From the IMG/VR virus record IMGVR_UViG_3300025646_000117, positions 1-39,627 of that record: DNA of 39,627 bases. One strand, given 5' to 3'. A model generated the notes under the pieces. That model worked only from the letters and a program-made list of their open reading frames with translations. It did not search any database and was not told the DNA's origin. This stretch comes from a virus. Below are positions 28,060 to 34,641 of this stretch, piece after piece. The translations under genes and the position numbers were made by a program. How positions within the stretch are numbered: the first letter of the stretch is position 1; every line of letters begins with the position of its first letter.

Positions 28060-28290
28060 ATGGAACTTTACACGGTTGAAGTGCATTATAACGCACCTAA
28101 TAGTTCTTATGATTCAACTGGAGAACTTGTATGCACAGGTGAAAGTCTGTTTGGTATTTTATACACTTTTGATAAGTCTAAAACAGTTCTTGAATATAAA
28201 GTCAGTTGTGGTGCTAATACAGTTATGCACAAAAGTCATTTTAGTTTTCAATGTGATAAACTTGTTCAAGAATTTGATTGGAGTAAGTGA
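28060..28290 (+). CDS. Small hypothetical protein
   Basis: 76 aa from ATG 28060 with AGGAGG 4 nt upstream; one of the few genes here with a full ribosome site. Beta-rich (LYTVEVHYNAPNSSYDSTGE, SHFSFQCDKLVQEFDWSK). Unrecognised. Confidence 0.65.
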   Translation: MELYTVEVHYNAPNSSYDSTGELVCTGESLFGILYTFDKSKTVLEYKVSCGANTVMHKSHFSFQCDKLVQEFDWSK

Positions 28291-28391
28291 TGAAAGTTAA
28301 AGACCTGATTGAAAAACTGAAAACTTATGATGATCCATATAATCCGTTTCTTTCACCAGAACGCAAGTTGAGGTTGGGGAGATGGAGTTGA
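28290..28391 (+). CDS. Short MKVKDLIEKL-type peptide, possibly truncated
   Basis: 33 aa (MKVKDLIEKLKTYDDPYNPF, then LSPERKLRLGRWS). The opening is the common first helix of a small phage protein family that is normally longer, so this may be a truncated member. Overlaps the next gene by 10 nt. Confidence 0.45.
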   Translation: MKVKDLIEKLKTYDDPYNPFLSPERKLRLGRWS

Positions 28392-28711
28392 TCAACAAAT
28401 GGATTATCTCAAATAGATTTTTACGATATAGTCCATTCTGGTGGTGGTATCGTTTAATGTCTCATCAGGGATTTAGATTTGATGATTATCATATCTGGAA
28501 GTCATTCTGGAGTTCCTTGAATGGTGGATGGCATGACATGAACTACAAATGGGAGTTTGAGAAGTTCTGGGGTAAAGGAAGTTATCCTCCTGAAACAATT
28601 GTATTACCAGCAAAAGATTATGATGCTCTTGTAGAAAGATTAAATCAACCACCAGAATACAACGAAAACCTTGCTAAATTATTTCAAAGAAAGGCACCTT
28701 GGGAAGAATAA
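28382..28711 (+). CDS. Aromatic-rich protein with TacA/DUF1778-like C-terminal tail
   Basis: 109 aa. Residues 1-65 are Trp/Phe/Tyr rich (YSPFWWWYRLMSHQGFRFDD, WKSFWSSLNGGWHDMN), similar to part of 16672. The C-terminus TIVLPAKDYDALVERLNQPP, then NENLAKLFQRKAPWEE, resembles the toxin-covering tail of DUF1778-type antitoxins (LxxxxxxxLxxPPxxNxxLxxL), but the ribbon-helix-helix DNA-binding part is missing. Resemblance only; no toxin gene is adjacent. Confidence 0.6.
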   Translation: MELINKWIISNRFLRYSPFWWWYRLMSHQGFRFDDYHIWKSFWSSLNGGWHDMNYKWEFEKFWGKGSYPPETIVLPAKDYDALVERLNQPPEYNENLAKLFQRKAPWEE

Positions 28712-28712
28712 A

Positions 28713-29030
28713 ATGACCAACCTTCAATACATATTCACATACCTCATCCCAACAGGAATAAGGGAACTTGGCAATAACTTCCGTATGTGGAAAGACCTTA
28801 TGACTGGAAACTATGCGGATTATGCTCTCCTCAAAGAGGATGACCCTTTTGAGGAGTGTAGAAATTGGTTCTTTTATGGTATTAACGCAGATGAAACATA
28901 TCCCAAAGAGTTCCTTGAGTATCTACAAGAACTCTGTGACCGTATAGATAAGGGAGAGGAGAAACTTATTCCTGTTACCATAGAAGACTTAAGAGAAATA
29001 GAAGAACTTTTAGATGTTGGGGAGGATTGA
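28713..29030 (+). CDS. Hypothetical protein
   Basis: 105 aa starting ATGACC. NLQYIFTYLIPTGIRELGNN, then EECRNWFFYGINADETYPKE and acidic helices (VTIEDLREIEELLDVGED). Helical; unrecognised. 3 nt before the next TTG start. Confidence 0.6.
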   Translation: MTNLQYIFTYLIPTGIRELGNNFRMWKDLMTGNYADYALLKEDDPFEECRNWFFYGINADETYPKEFLEYLQELCDRIDKGEEKLIPVTIEDLREIEELLDVGED

Positions 29031-29033
29031 ACC

Positions 29034-29438
29034 TTGGGGATGTTCGATTATTTCAGGTCAAGTTATGACCTTGAAGATTTTACAGATGTGGTTTGCCAGA
29101 CAAAAGAAATTGAAGATGGTATTGGTGGTACGATGACTGATTATTGGTTAGACCCTAATGGAGTTTTATGGAGACCAGACTATAGGGGAACCAATACATT
29201 TGAAGAAATCCCAGAAACCGACCCACGATATAATAAAAAGATGGGTTTCTTAAACTTAAACTATGAGTGGGTTCCAACAGGACAACACGGAAAGTTCATT
29301 CATCATCCTATTACCAAATATGTGGAGATTTATCCTGAACGATGGGAAGGGGAATGGGATGATTGGCCCAGAATGAAACTACATTTTAAAAAGGGTGTTC
29401 TACAAGATTTTGAGAGGTTTGGTAAGACACTTCAGTAA
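29034..29438 (+). CDS. MGMFD-family small phage protein
   Basis: 134 aa. TTG 29034 is chosen because GGAGG lies about 7 nt upstream and homologues widely begin MGMFD. Sequence MGMFDYFRSSYDLEDFTDVV, then CQTKEIEDGIGG and DPNGVLWRPDYRG follows the pattern of a broad phage/bacterial family (MGMFDxxRCxYPL...FQTKDL). Function of the family is not known to me. Ends at a promoter module. Confidence 0.65.
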   Translation: MGMFDYFRSSYDLEDFTDVVCQTKEIEDGIGGTMTDYWLDPNGVLWRPDYRGTNTFEEIPETDPRYNKKMGFLNLNYEWVPTGQHGKFIHHPITKYVEIYPERWEGEWDDWPRMKLHFKKGVLQDFERFGKTLQ

Positions 29439-29482
29439 CTGGCACAGCACCCCTTGTGGGGTGGTGCCTGATGCCCTATAAT
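29438..29482 (+). promoter_or_regulatory. Box + hairpin + promoter (TTGTGG-17-TATAAT)
   Basis: ACTGGCACA (29438-29446), GCACCCC/GGGGTGGTGC hairpin with TTGT loop, TTGTGG (29454-29459), 17 nt, TATAAT (29477-29482). Drives the nuclease/methyltransferase pair. Confidence 0.7.
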
Positions 29483-29503
29483 ACTTGAGTAAAACAAATT
29501 ATT

Positions 29504-30136
29504 ATGACATTTTCTGTAAGCAAACCTTTTCTAAAAAATCACAGTCTTCATAACTTCCATCAATCTTCTGCTAATGAAAAACAATTTATTAATGAAGGAA
29601 AACACCTCCCTGTAATTCACCATCTTAATATTGTTTTCCAAGAAAACTATGGATTGATGATTGATTTTGATAGTATTCAAGAATATTATGGAAATGACGA
29701 CCTTTCAATTTTTAAAAATAAATCTGGAATTGATGCTTCATTTAATATTCTGAATATGAAAACTGGAGAAATTAAAAAGGAAAATTTTACACTTGATTGG
29801 AAAATCAGATTTTTTCATACTTCTATTGTTTATGATGATTTTCTTGCCGAAATTGTAAGTCAAGATTTTGGACACTATTCTGGTAAAATTCCAGTTCCTG
29901 GTTGGGCAGTGTGTAATCATAAGGTAAATGATGCTATTCTATACATTATTCCACAGTTGAACAAAGCGGCACTCATTATGCGCAAAGAACTTAAAAGTGG
30001 ATTTGAAAGTCGTCGGTTTCCTGATAGAAATCGTAAGATTGCTAAAAATGGTAAATATAATACTATTAGCGTTCCAATTTCTTGGGAGAGACTAATTAAA
30101 GTATGTCCAAGTACAATTCTATTCAATTATGAGTGA
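29504..30136 (+). CDS. Probable PD-(D/E)XK-type nuclease paired with a methyltransferase
   Basis: 210 aa. Possible catalytic layout: GIDASFNI (Asp77), LDWKIRF (Asp98, Lys100, a D-x-K version of (D/E)xK), then FLAEIVSQD (Glu116) and VPGWAV. I recall a phage family with the same order (GIDxxL...xxDxKxR...DxLLEIxS...PGW...D.I.Y, ending in a YxTxxVPV strand), which has a restriction-endonuclease-like fold; here YNTISVPISWERLI is present. It overlaps the methyltransferase by 8 nt and shares a private promoter, so a restriction-modification or self/non-self role is plausible. Nuclease activity is inference. Confidence 0.55.
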   Translation: MTFSVSKPFLKNHSLHNFHQSSANEKQFINEGKHLPVIHHLNIVFQENYGLMIDFDSIQEYYGNDDLSIFKNKSGIDASFNILNMKTGEIKKENFTLDWKIRFFHTSIVYDDFLAEIVSQDFGHYSGKIPVPGWAVCNHKVNDAILYIIPQLNKAALIMRKELKSGFESRRFPDRNRKIAKNGKYNTISVPISWERLIKVCPSTILFNYE

Positions 30137-30803
30137 TGTAAAATTTTATAACGATGACTGTATGAACATACTCCCAACCCTTGCGGATGGGAGTATTTCT
30201 CTTACTCTTACAGATATTCCATACGATGAAGTAAATCGAAAAAGTGGTGGATTGAGAAATCTTGATAAAGGGAAAGCGGATATTATTACATTTCCTCTTG
30301 ATAACTTTATTGACGAAATAGTTCGGGTTACTTCTGGAAGCATTTATATTTTTTGTGGTTCGGTTCAAGTATCACATATTCGCAATAGATTAATCGAATA
30401 TGGACTATCTGTAAGGCATTGTATATGGGAAAAAACCAATCCATCTCCTATGAATGGTCAGCATATTTGGTTATCAAGCATAGAAAATTGTGTATTTGCC
30501 AAAAAATCTGGAGCAGTTTTTAATGAGCATTGTAAATCTGCTGTTTGGAGATGTGCTACTGAAAGGTATAAAGAACACCCAACACCAAAACCAGTTAAAC
30601 TTATGTCAAGATTAATTGAAGCAAGTTCAAACATTGGAGATACTGTTTTAGACCCCTGTATGGGCAGTGGTTCAGTTGGAGTTGCTTCAAAAAGGTGTGG
30701 AAGAAATTTTATTGGAATTGAAATGAGTAATAATTACTTTGAAGTGGCAAAAGATAGAATACAAGGAGAAACGCAAAGTATTCTATCTTTTATGGACACC
30801 TGA
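30129..30803 (+). CDS. DNA methyltransferase, beta class (N6-adenine or N4-cytosine)
   Basis: 224 aa. N-terminal catalytic motif IV is LTLTDIPYDEV (DIPY at 29-32, a variant of DPPY). C-terminal AdoMet motif I is LDPCMGSGSVGVA (175-187), followed by RNFIGIEMSNNYFEVAKDRI. HPTPKPVKLMSRLIEAS precedes motif I. IV-before-I order defines the beta class. Target specificity cannot be read. Phage copies protect the phage genome or regulate replication; pairing with the 29504 gene suggests an R-M-like cassette. Confidence 0.8.
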   Translation: MSDVKFYNDDCMNILPTLADGSISLTLTDIPYDEVNRKSGGLRNLDKGKADIITFPLDNFIDEIVRVTSGSIYIFCGSVQVSHIRNRLIEYGLSVRHCIWEKTNPSPMNGQHIWLSSIENCVFAKKSGAVFNEHCKSAVWRCATERYKEHPTPKPVKLMSRLIEASSNIGDTVLDPCMGSGSVGVASKRCGRNFIGIEMSNNYFEVAKDRIQGETQSILSFMDT

Positions 30804-30806
30804 GGA

Positions 30807-30851
30807 ACTGGCACAGCACTCCTTGCGATGTGGTGCCTGATGCCCTATAAT
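30807..30851 (+). promoter_or_regulatory. Box + hairpin + promoter (TTGCGA-17-TATAAT)
   Basis: ACTGGCACA (30807-30815), GCAC...GTGGTGC hairpin, TTGCGA (30823-30828), 17 nt, TATAAT (30846-30851). Sequence after the -10 (ACTTGAGTAA) matches that of 29438-29482, so the two elements flanking the nuclease/methyltransferase pair are near copies. Confidence 0.7.
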
Positions 30852-30873
30852 ACTTGAGTAAGAACAAACCCCT

Positions 30874-31086
30874 ATGACTGATGAAGAACTGCTCTACAAA
30901 CTGAAAAACGCATACACAACCTGTTTTGATTGTGGGCACAAAAACGGAGTTTATTCCGTTGGTTGTTCATCAGTCTGGGAAGGTAAGTGTGATGTATGTG
31001 GTGAAAACAAACCAGTGACGGAAAGCAGAGATTTTGCTTACTTTGTGACTGGTATTCGGCAACTCAATCAAAAACTAAACAAGTGA
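30874..31086 (+). CDS. Zinc-ribbon small protein
   Basis: 70 aa starting ATGACTGA. TTCFDCGHKNGVYSVGCSSV, then EGKCDVCGENKPVTE: CxxC ... CxxC about 18 residues apart plus an extra Cys, a classic zinc ribbon. Similar proteins are frequent in cyanomyoviruses. Nucleic-acid binding is possible; function unknown. Confidence 0.7.
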   Translation: MTDEELLYKLKNAYTTCFDCGHKNGVYSVGCSSVWEGKCDVCGENKPVTESRDFAYFVTGIRQLNQKLNK

Positions 31087-31094
31087 GGTAAATT

Positions 31095-31514
31095 ATGAAA
31101 CAACAAAACGGATTTTTTGACCCCATTATTGCTCTGGGTTTTCTGGGCGTGGGTGTGTTGGTTGGCATCATTTTTATTGGTGGTCCACAATACAATGTGT
31201 GGCAACAATCTCTTGCTGGTAAGGCAGAACTACAGAAGGCAGAATATACTCGTCAGGTAGCAGTGTTGGAAGCACAAGCAAAGAAGGATTCTGCACAACA
31301 ACTTGCTGATGCTGAAATCATTCGTGCTGAAGGTGTTGCGAAAGCAAACCAAATCATTGGTGAGAGTCTAAAGGACAATCCTGCTTATCTTCAGTATCTG
31401 TGGATTACTCAAGGTGAAGAGAATGCGAATCGGACTGTTTATATGATTCCCAGCAATGGTGGTGCTCCTGTACCTACCTTTGATATTCAACAACCACCAG
31501 CAGTTAAGAAGTGA
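31095..31514 (+). CDS. SPFH/prohibitin-like membrane protein (short)
   Basis: 139 aa. N-terminal transmembrane helix (IIALGFLGVGVLVGIIFIGG), then a long helical region AGKAELQKAEYTRQVAVLEA and IIRAEGVAKANQIIGESLKD, NPAYLQYLWI, VYMIPSNGGAPVPTF. This is the C-terminal half of stomatin/prohibitin-type proteins; the N-terminal SPFH barrel is missing. Membrane scaffold proteins of this kind occur in cyanophages; T4 analogues affect lysis or FtsH. Role here is inference. Confidence 0.7.
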   Translation: MKQQNGFFDPIIALGFLGVGVLVGIIFIGGPQYNVWQQSLAGKAELQKAEYTRQVAVLEAQAKKDSAQQLADAEIIRAEGVAKANQIIGESLKDNPAYLQYLWITQGEENANRTVYMIPSNGGAPVPTFDIQQPPAVKK

Positions 31515-31780
31515 AAACATTCCAAGTAGCAAAGTGGAGTGTTGTCGATGATTTTGGGAAAGAGTTTTATCTTTCCCTTTTTTCTACAGATAAACACTCA
31601 TTTGCCCAATTTTGTTTACAGTTTTCTGTTTATGACAATTTCTTTCAATTCCCGAGGTTGTATCTAACGATTGCTGACAATAGATTGTTTTCCATTAGTA
31701 TTTATGTAGGAAAACTTGGTTTTTTGTTTGATATGTTTGGGTCCAACTGGTCAAATTTTTATAATAATGTGACACTCTAA
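31511..31780 (+). CDS. Small hypothetical protein with GTG start
   Basis: 89 aa from GTG 31511, overlapping the previous stop by 4 nt. Phe/Leu/Val rich, beta-like (EFYLSLFSTDKHSFAQFCLQ, RLYLTIADNRLFSISIYVGK, GFLFDMFGSNWSNFYNN). Similar short sequences occur in cyanobacteria and their phages as far as I recall. Function unknown. Confidence 0.6.
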   Translation: MKTFQVAKWSVVDDFGKEFYLSLFSTDKHSFAQFCLQFSVYDNFFQFPRLYLTIADNRLFSISIYVGKLGFLFDMFGSNWSNFYNNVTL

Positions 31781-31782
31781 GA

Positions 31783-31826
31783 ACTGGCACAAGGGCACTC
31801 CAGAACCGCTCTGGGTGCCCTATAAT
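31783..31826 (+). promoter_or_regulatory. Box + long hairpin + TATAAT
   Basis: ACTGGCACA (31783-31791), 11-bp stem (31793-31804 with 31810-31820, one bulge) and TATAAT (31821-31826) directly after the stem. The loop side replaces the -35. Confidence 0.6.
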
Positions 31827-31849
31827 ACTTTCATACGCAACGGACTCCA

Positions 31850-32290
31850 ATGACCACCACGTTTGCCGACTACGCTTCTGCTGCTGAGGCACGGAAGGAT
31901 ATTGAACTTGCCGTGCTGGGACATACCTATGCTCTCTGTGAGGCACTGCGACAGAACTTTATCGACTACTCTATCCGCACTCACAAACGTGCTATTGAGA
32001 AGGGTGAGAATGCTCACTATCATATTGCCTGCATTGAGAAACTTCGCAAGGGCATTTGTGATTATGAGTTCTATCCTGAAACTGGTCGCAAGTATCACAA
32101 AGTCATTATGAATGCGAATGGTTCCCGTTCGGTTCATTGCTTCATTGATAAGAAGACTGGTTCCGTATATAAAGCAGCATCGTGGCGTGGTCCTGCTAAA
32201 GGAGAAAGGTGTAATCTTCTTATTATTAAAGAAAGAGAGTGGGCACTTTCTACCGCAGACTGGGCAGGAAGCTGGTTATACCTACGATGA
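31850..32290 (+). CDS. Hypothetical protein (cyanophage-conserved type)
   Basis: 146 aa. C-terminal part RKYHKVIMNANGSRSVHCFI, then DKKTGSVYKAASWRGPAKGE and WALSTADWAGSWLYLR is a pattern I recall from several cyanomyovirus proteins of unknown function. N-terminal 70 residues are helical. Its 3' end overlaps the end of the convergent homing endonuclease gene by 9 nt. Confidence 0.65.
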   Translation: MTTTFADYASAAEARKDIELAVLGHTYALCEALRQNFIDYSIRTHKRAIEKGENAHYHIACIEKLRKGICDYEFYPETGRKYHKVIMNANGSRSVHCFIDKKTGSVYKAASWRGPAKGERCNLLIIKEREWALSTADWAGSWLYLR

Positions 32291-32860
32291 CCCAAAAGTT
32301 CCATCTTTATTTCTCTGGCGGGACTTCACTTTGTTCTTCATCGTTTCACTTATTTTTTGTTTCTGTTCTTCACTCATTGGTCCTGTTTTCTTTCCTTTAT
32401 TCCAAGGAACATTACCTTTGAGTGATTGACTAACTTTTTTACCAGTTTCTTTACTCCATCCACCACCGTTTTTTCTTGCTTCTATTCTTTTAGCAACGTG
32501 TTCTGGTGATTGTTTTTTCCCTTTTAAGTGTCCTTTCTTTGCCTGACTTATCCTCTTTCTAGTTTCTTCACTCATAGGTATTCCAGTATTATCATAATCA
32601 AACTTTGATGATGTTTGGTTTGCTTGATTTACAAAGTGTGGATTGTTTTTTACATCATAAAACTTGTGGAGTATAACTTCCAATTCTAACGCTTCCTCTC
32701 TTGTGTTACATTTCATCAAAATGACTTTATTTGTTGGATTAAATGTTTTATCGTAGTAGCTACCAACGTATTCGTCTTCGTAAATGTCGCCCTCACACTG
32801 TCTCACGCCGATGTATCCTCTTCCCCAATCTTCATACGAATAATAAACATAATGGTTCAT
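32282..32860 (-). CDS. GIY-YIG homing endonuclease with NUMOD3 repeats
   Basis: 192 aa on the reverse strand. The N-terminal catalytic part has HYVYYSYEDWGRGYIGVRQC (variant GIY-YIG) and EEALELEVILHKFYDV (the Glu metal ligand region). It is followed by NUMOD3 DNA-binding repeats: SEETRKRISQAKKGHLKG, SPEHVAKRIEARKNG, SKETGKKVSQSLKGN, SEEQKQKISETMKNK. Free-standing Seg-type endonucleases of T4-like phages cut related phage genomes to spread. It sits between two + genes without disrupting either, and has its own late promoter. Confidence 0.85.
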   Translation of the reverse strand: MNHYVYYSYEDWGRGYIGVRQCEGDIYEDEYVGSYYDKTFNPTNKVILMKCNTREEALELEVILHKFYDVKNNPHFVNQANQTSSKFDYDNTGIPMSEETRKRISQAKKGHLKGKKQSPEHVAKRIEARKNGGGWSKETGKKVSQSLKGNVPWNKGKKTGPMSEEQKQKISETMKNKVKSRQRNKDGTFGSS

Positions 32861-32881
32861 AGATTTTTATCCTTTTTTTAT

Positions 32882-32889
32882 TATTTATA
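32882..32889 (-). promoter_or_regulatory. T4-consensus late promoter octamer (TATAAATA)
   Basis: On the reverse strand TATAAATA lies 21 nt before the endonuclease ATG, with AAAAAGGA as ribosome site between. An exact match to the T4 late promoter box, in keeping with late expression of Seg-type genes. Confidence 0.55.
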
Positions 32890-32907
32890 AACCTGCTACT
32901 TGGTGAA

Positions 32908-33180
32908 ATGACTTATTCTAATCTTTCCAAAATCCGCCCTAAACTTCGCACATCCGGACGAGTTTCTGGAAACTTTGGTAAAAACAAGGTGAAATCGGGT
33001 TCACCACTATCAGAAATCGGAATGAGTACTAAAGAAACTATCAAATGCGCAACACAGAATGAATACCTGCAACGACTTTATGTCGCGTTTGATACCACAA
33101 ATGATTCTAAACTGAAAGACTTTCTTTATCAAGAAATTCGTAAGATTCACATTCAACGAGGTGTATGGACCAATCAGTAA
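32908..33180 (+). CDS. Small basic hypothetical protein
   Basis: 90 aa. Basic N-terminus SKIRPKLRTSGRVSGNFGKN, then helices QNEYLQRLYVAFDTTNDSKL and FLYQEIRKIHIQRGVW. No family recognised. First + gene after the homing endonuclease insertion. Confidence 0.6.
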   Translation: MTYSNLSKIRPKLRTSGRVSGNFGKNKVKSGSPLSEIGMSTKETIKCATQNEYLQRLYVAFDTTNDSKLKDFLYQEIRKIHIQRGVWTNQ

Positions 33181-33362
33181 AACTCTCTCTTGCATTGATG
33201 CAAATTAAAAACATTAGCAATCTAATTGAAGGTAATCAATGGGAAGGATTCTTTGCTTCTCATCTATTGCCAATGAAGTATGAGTTGGAGAGGCAAATTT
33301 CCCTCTTGACACCTGACCACACCCTGTCCTATAATACTGGAGAAGTTTCAAACCAAGAATGA
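33165..33362 (+). CDS. Small hypothetical protein overlapping a promoter
   Basis: 65 aa. LSLALMQIKNISNLIEGNQW, then LPMKYELERQISLLTPDHTL. Its 3' third coincides with the promoter at 33306-33335. Unrecognised. Confidence 0.55.
   Translation: MDQSVKLSLALMQIKNISNLIEGNQWEGFFASHLLPMKYELERQISLLTPDHTLSYNTGEVSNQE
33306..33335 (+). promoter_or_regulatory. Promoter TTGACA-18-TATAAT within a coding end
   Basis: Consensus -35 (33306-33311) and -10 (33330-33335) with 18-nt spacing, 24 nt before ATG 33359. No ACTGGCACA box, no hairpin. Confidence 0.6.
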
Positions 33363-33592
33363 AAAATCTTTATATCGTTGACTACTGGGTTCCTTTCCCT
33401 TCTTCCGAATATGGTGGAATGGTTATCGTGATTGCTGAATCGAAACAAGAGTGTCACGACCTTCTGCTTGAATGGCGCGATGAGTATCTAAATTCACATG
33501 ATGCCCGTATCATGGAAAAAGTGGACAAGGCACAAGTTTTTGCTCTTGCAACTGAAGAAGAGTCCTGTGTAGTTGATTCCTTTATAACCTGA
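33359..33592 (+). CDS. Small hypothetical protein
   Basis: 77 aa. NLYIVDYWVPFPSSEYGGMV, then SKQECHDLLLEWRDEYLNSH and VDKAQVFALATEEESCVVDS. Beta-alpha-beta pattern; the layout resembles small proteins widespread in cyanophages. Role unknown. Confidence 0.65.
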   Translation: MKNLYIVDYWVPFPSSEYGGMVIVIAESKQECHDLLLEWRDEYLNSHDARIMEKVDKAQVFALATEEESCVVDSFIT

Positions 33593-33873
33593 TGATTCCC
33601 GATTTTCCACATTCTCCCCCCGATGGATACTCCTATGAGTTTGAAAAGTACAATACACGTCTTGTACGGATTATGCTGCGGTGTCATCGTGAATTTGATT
33701 ACAACAACAGGAAACCAACCAAGACAGTATGGGGATTCTACTCACCTAAGAAGCGAGAGTATTATTCTCCAGTCAATGCCACAAAGGTAGGAGAAAAGGT
33801 AGAAATTTCAAGTACTCGCAACTACACTGCGATGCCAATTAATCTCAAACCTTTGGAGGAATTTTTTGTATGA
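33592..33873 (+). CDS. Small hypothetical protein (cyanophage-conserved type)
   Basis: 93 aa. IPDFPHSPPDGYSYEFEKYN, then TKTVWGFYSPKKREYYSPVN and RNYTAMPINLKPLEEFFV. The FPHSPPxGYSYExExxN start recurs in cyanophage proteins I recall, without function. Shares a base with the previous stop. Confidence 0.65.
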   Translation: MIPDFPHSPPDGYSYEFEKYNTRLVRIMLRCHREFDYNNRKPTKTVWGFYSPKKREYYSPVNATKVGEKVEISSTRNYTAMPINLKPLEEFFV

Positions 33874-34112
33874 ATAAAGACTCAAATCAACAGGAATTTG
33901 ATGAGATTTACTCTGACCACATTCACTGGTTGTCAGTCAAAATGACAGACCTTGTTGAGAACAATCGGATTGATGACTCTGATGCACTCTACACAGAGTA
34001 TGTTGTAGATGGTGAAGACCCTGATGAATCTCTTTACTTGACATGCCCACGTATTCGCAAGTACTGGCTTAAGAGTTCTTTTGATGAAATGATGGGAAAA
34101 CTCTTTTACTGA
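33870..34112 (+). CDS. Small acidic protein
   Basis: 80 aa. FDEIYSDHIHWLSVKMTDLV, then DDSDALYTEYVVDGEDPDES and CPRIRKYWLKSSFDEMMGKL. Acidic, helical ends. Unrecognised. Confidence 0.6.
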   Translation: MNKDSNQQEFDEIYSDHIHWLSVKMTDLVENNRIDDSDALYTEYVVDGEDPDESLYLTCPRIRKYWLKSSFDEMMGKLFY

Positions 34113-34303
34113 TGAACTACAATTCTTTTGCTGAAGGTATCTGGGTGCAGTTTCAAGAGACAAAGGGACCAATCAAATTTGTATGTCACAAGTATATTAC
34201 AGTCTGCATCAATCCAGAGAATCACAAAGCACGGCAAACGAATCGTATTATCTTTTCTGAGGACTGGCCAAAAGTTGCACTGTTCAAGGAGTCCGAAAAA
34301 TAG
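34112..34303 (+). CDS. Small hypothetical protein
   Basis: 63 aa. EGIWVQFQETKGPIKFVCHK, then QTNRIIFSEDWPKVALFKES; beta-rich. Its end meets the reverse-strand frame at 34284 tail-to-tail. Unrecognised. Confidence 0.6.
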   Translation: MNYNSFAEGIWVQFQETKGPIKFVCHKYITVCINPENHKARQTNRIIFSEDWPKVALFKESEK

Positions 34304-34487
34304 ATAACCATCTCCATCCATAGACATTCACCCAATACTGACCACGATTGACTGCTGCGGATATTTTATGCATTCCATTGCGATTTCCAGTAATTGCAAT
34401 GGATGCTTCTTCTATTGAATTGAAGTATCTGACTTGTTGCATATTACCAACCTTTACTGCTTTAATTCTTCTCTTCTTCTTTTTCAT
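34284..34487 (-). CDS. NUMOD1-like DNA-binding remnant without nuclease
   Basis: 67 aa on the reverse strand. KAVKVGNMQQVRYFNSIEEA, then NGMHKISAAVNRGQYWVNVY and GWRW resembles NUMOD1 (a helix-turn-helix with a closing GYxW strand found behind HNH and GIY-YIG homing nucleases). No catalytic domain is present, so it is an orphan or a remnant. TATAAT-like sequence lies upstream on the same strand. Confidence 0.5.
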   Translation of the reverse strand: MKKKKRRIKAVKVGNMQQVRYFNSIEEASIAITGNRNGMHKISAAVNRGQYWVNVYGWRWLSIFRTP

Positions 34488-34641
34488 ATTTTAGTACTGT
34501 AATCATCCTATTATATTATAAAAACTGATATTCTGCAAATTCTGCTGCAGCACAGGACTCATAGCACATAAACCCAGAATTTGCAAAAAATCAAGGTTTC
34601 GGACTCAGTGGCCACCAGGGTTCTCAGTGCGTCTCACCTGC

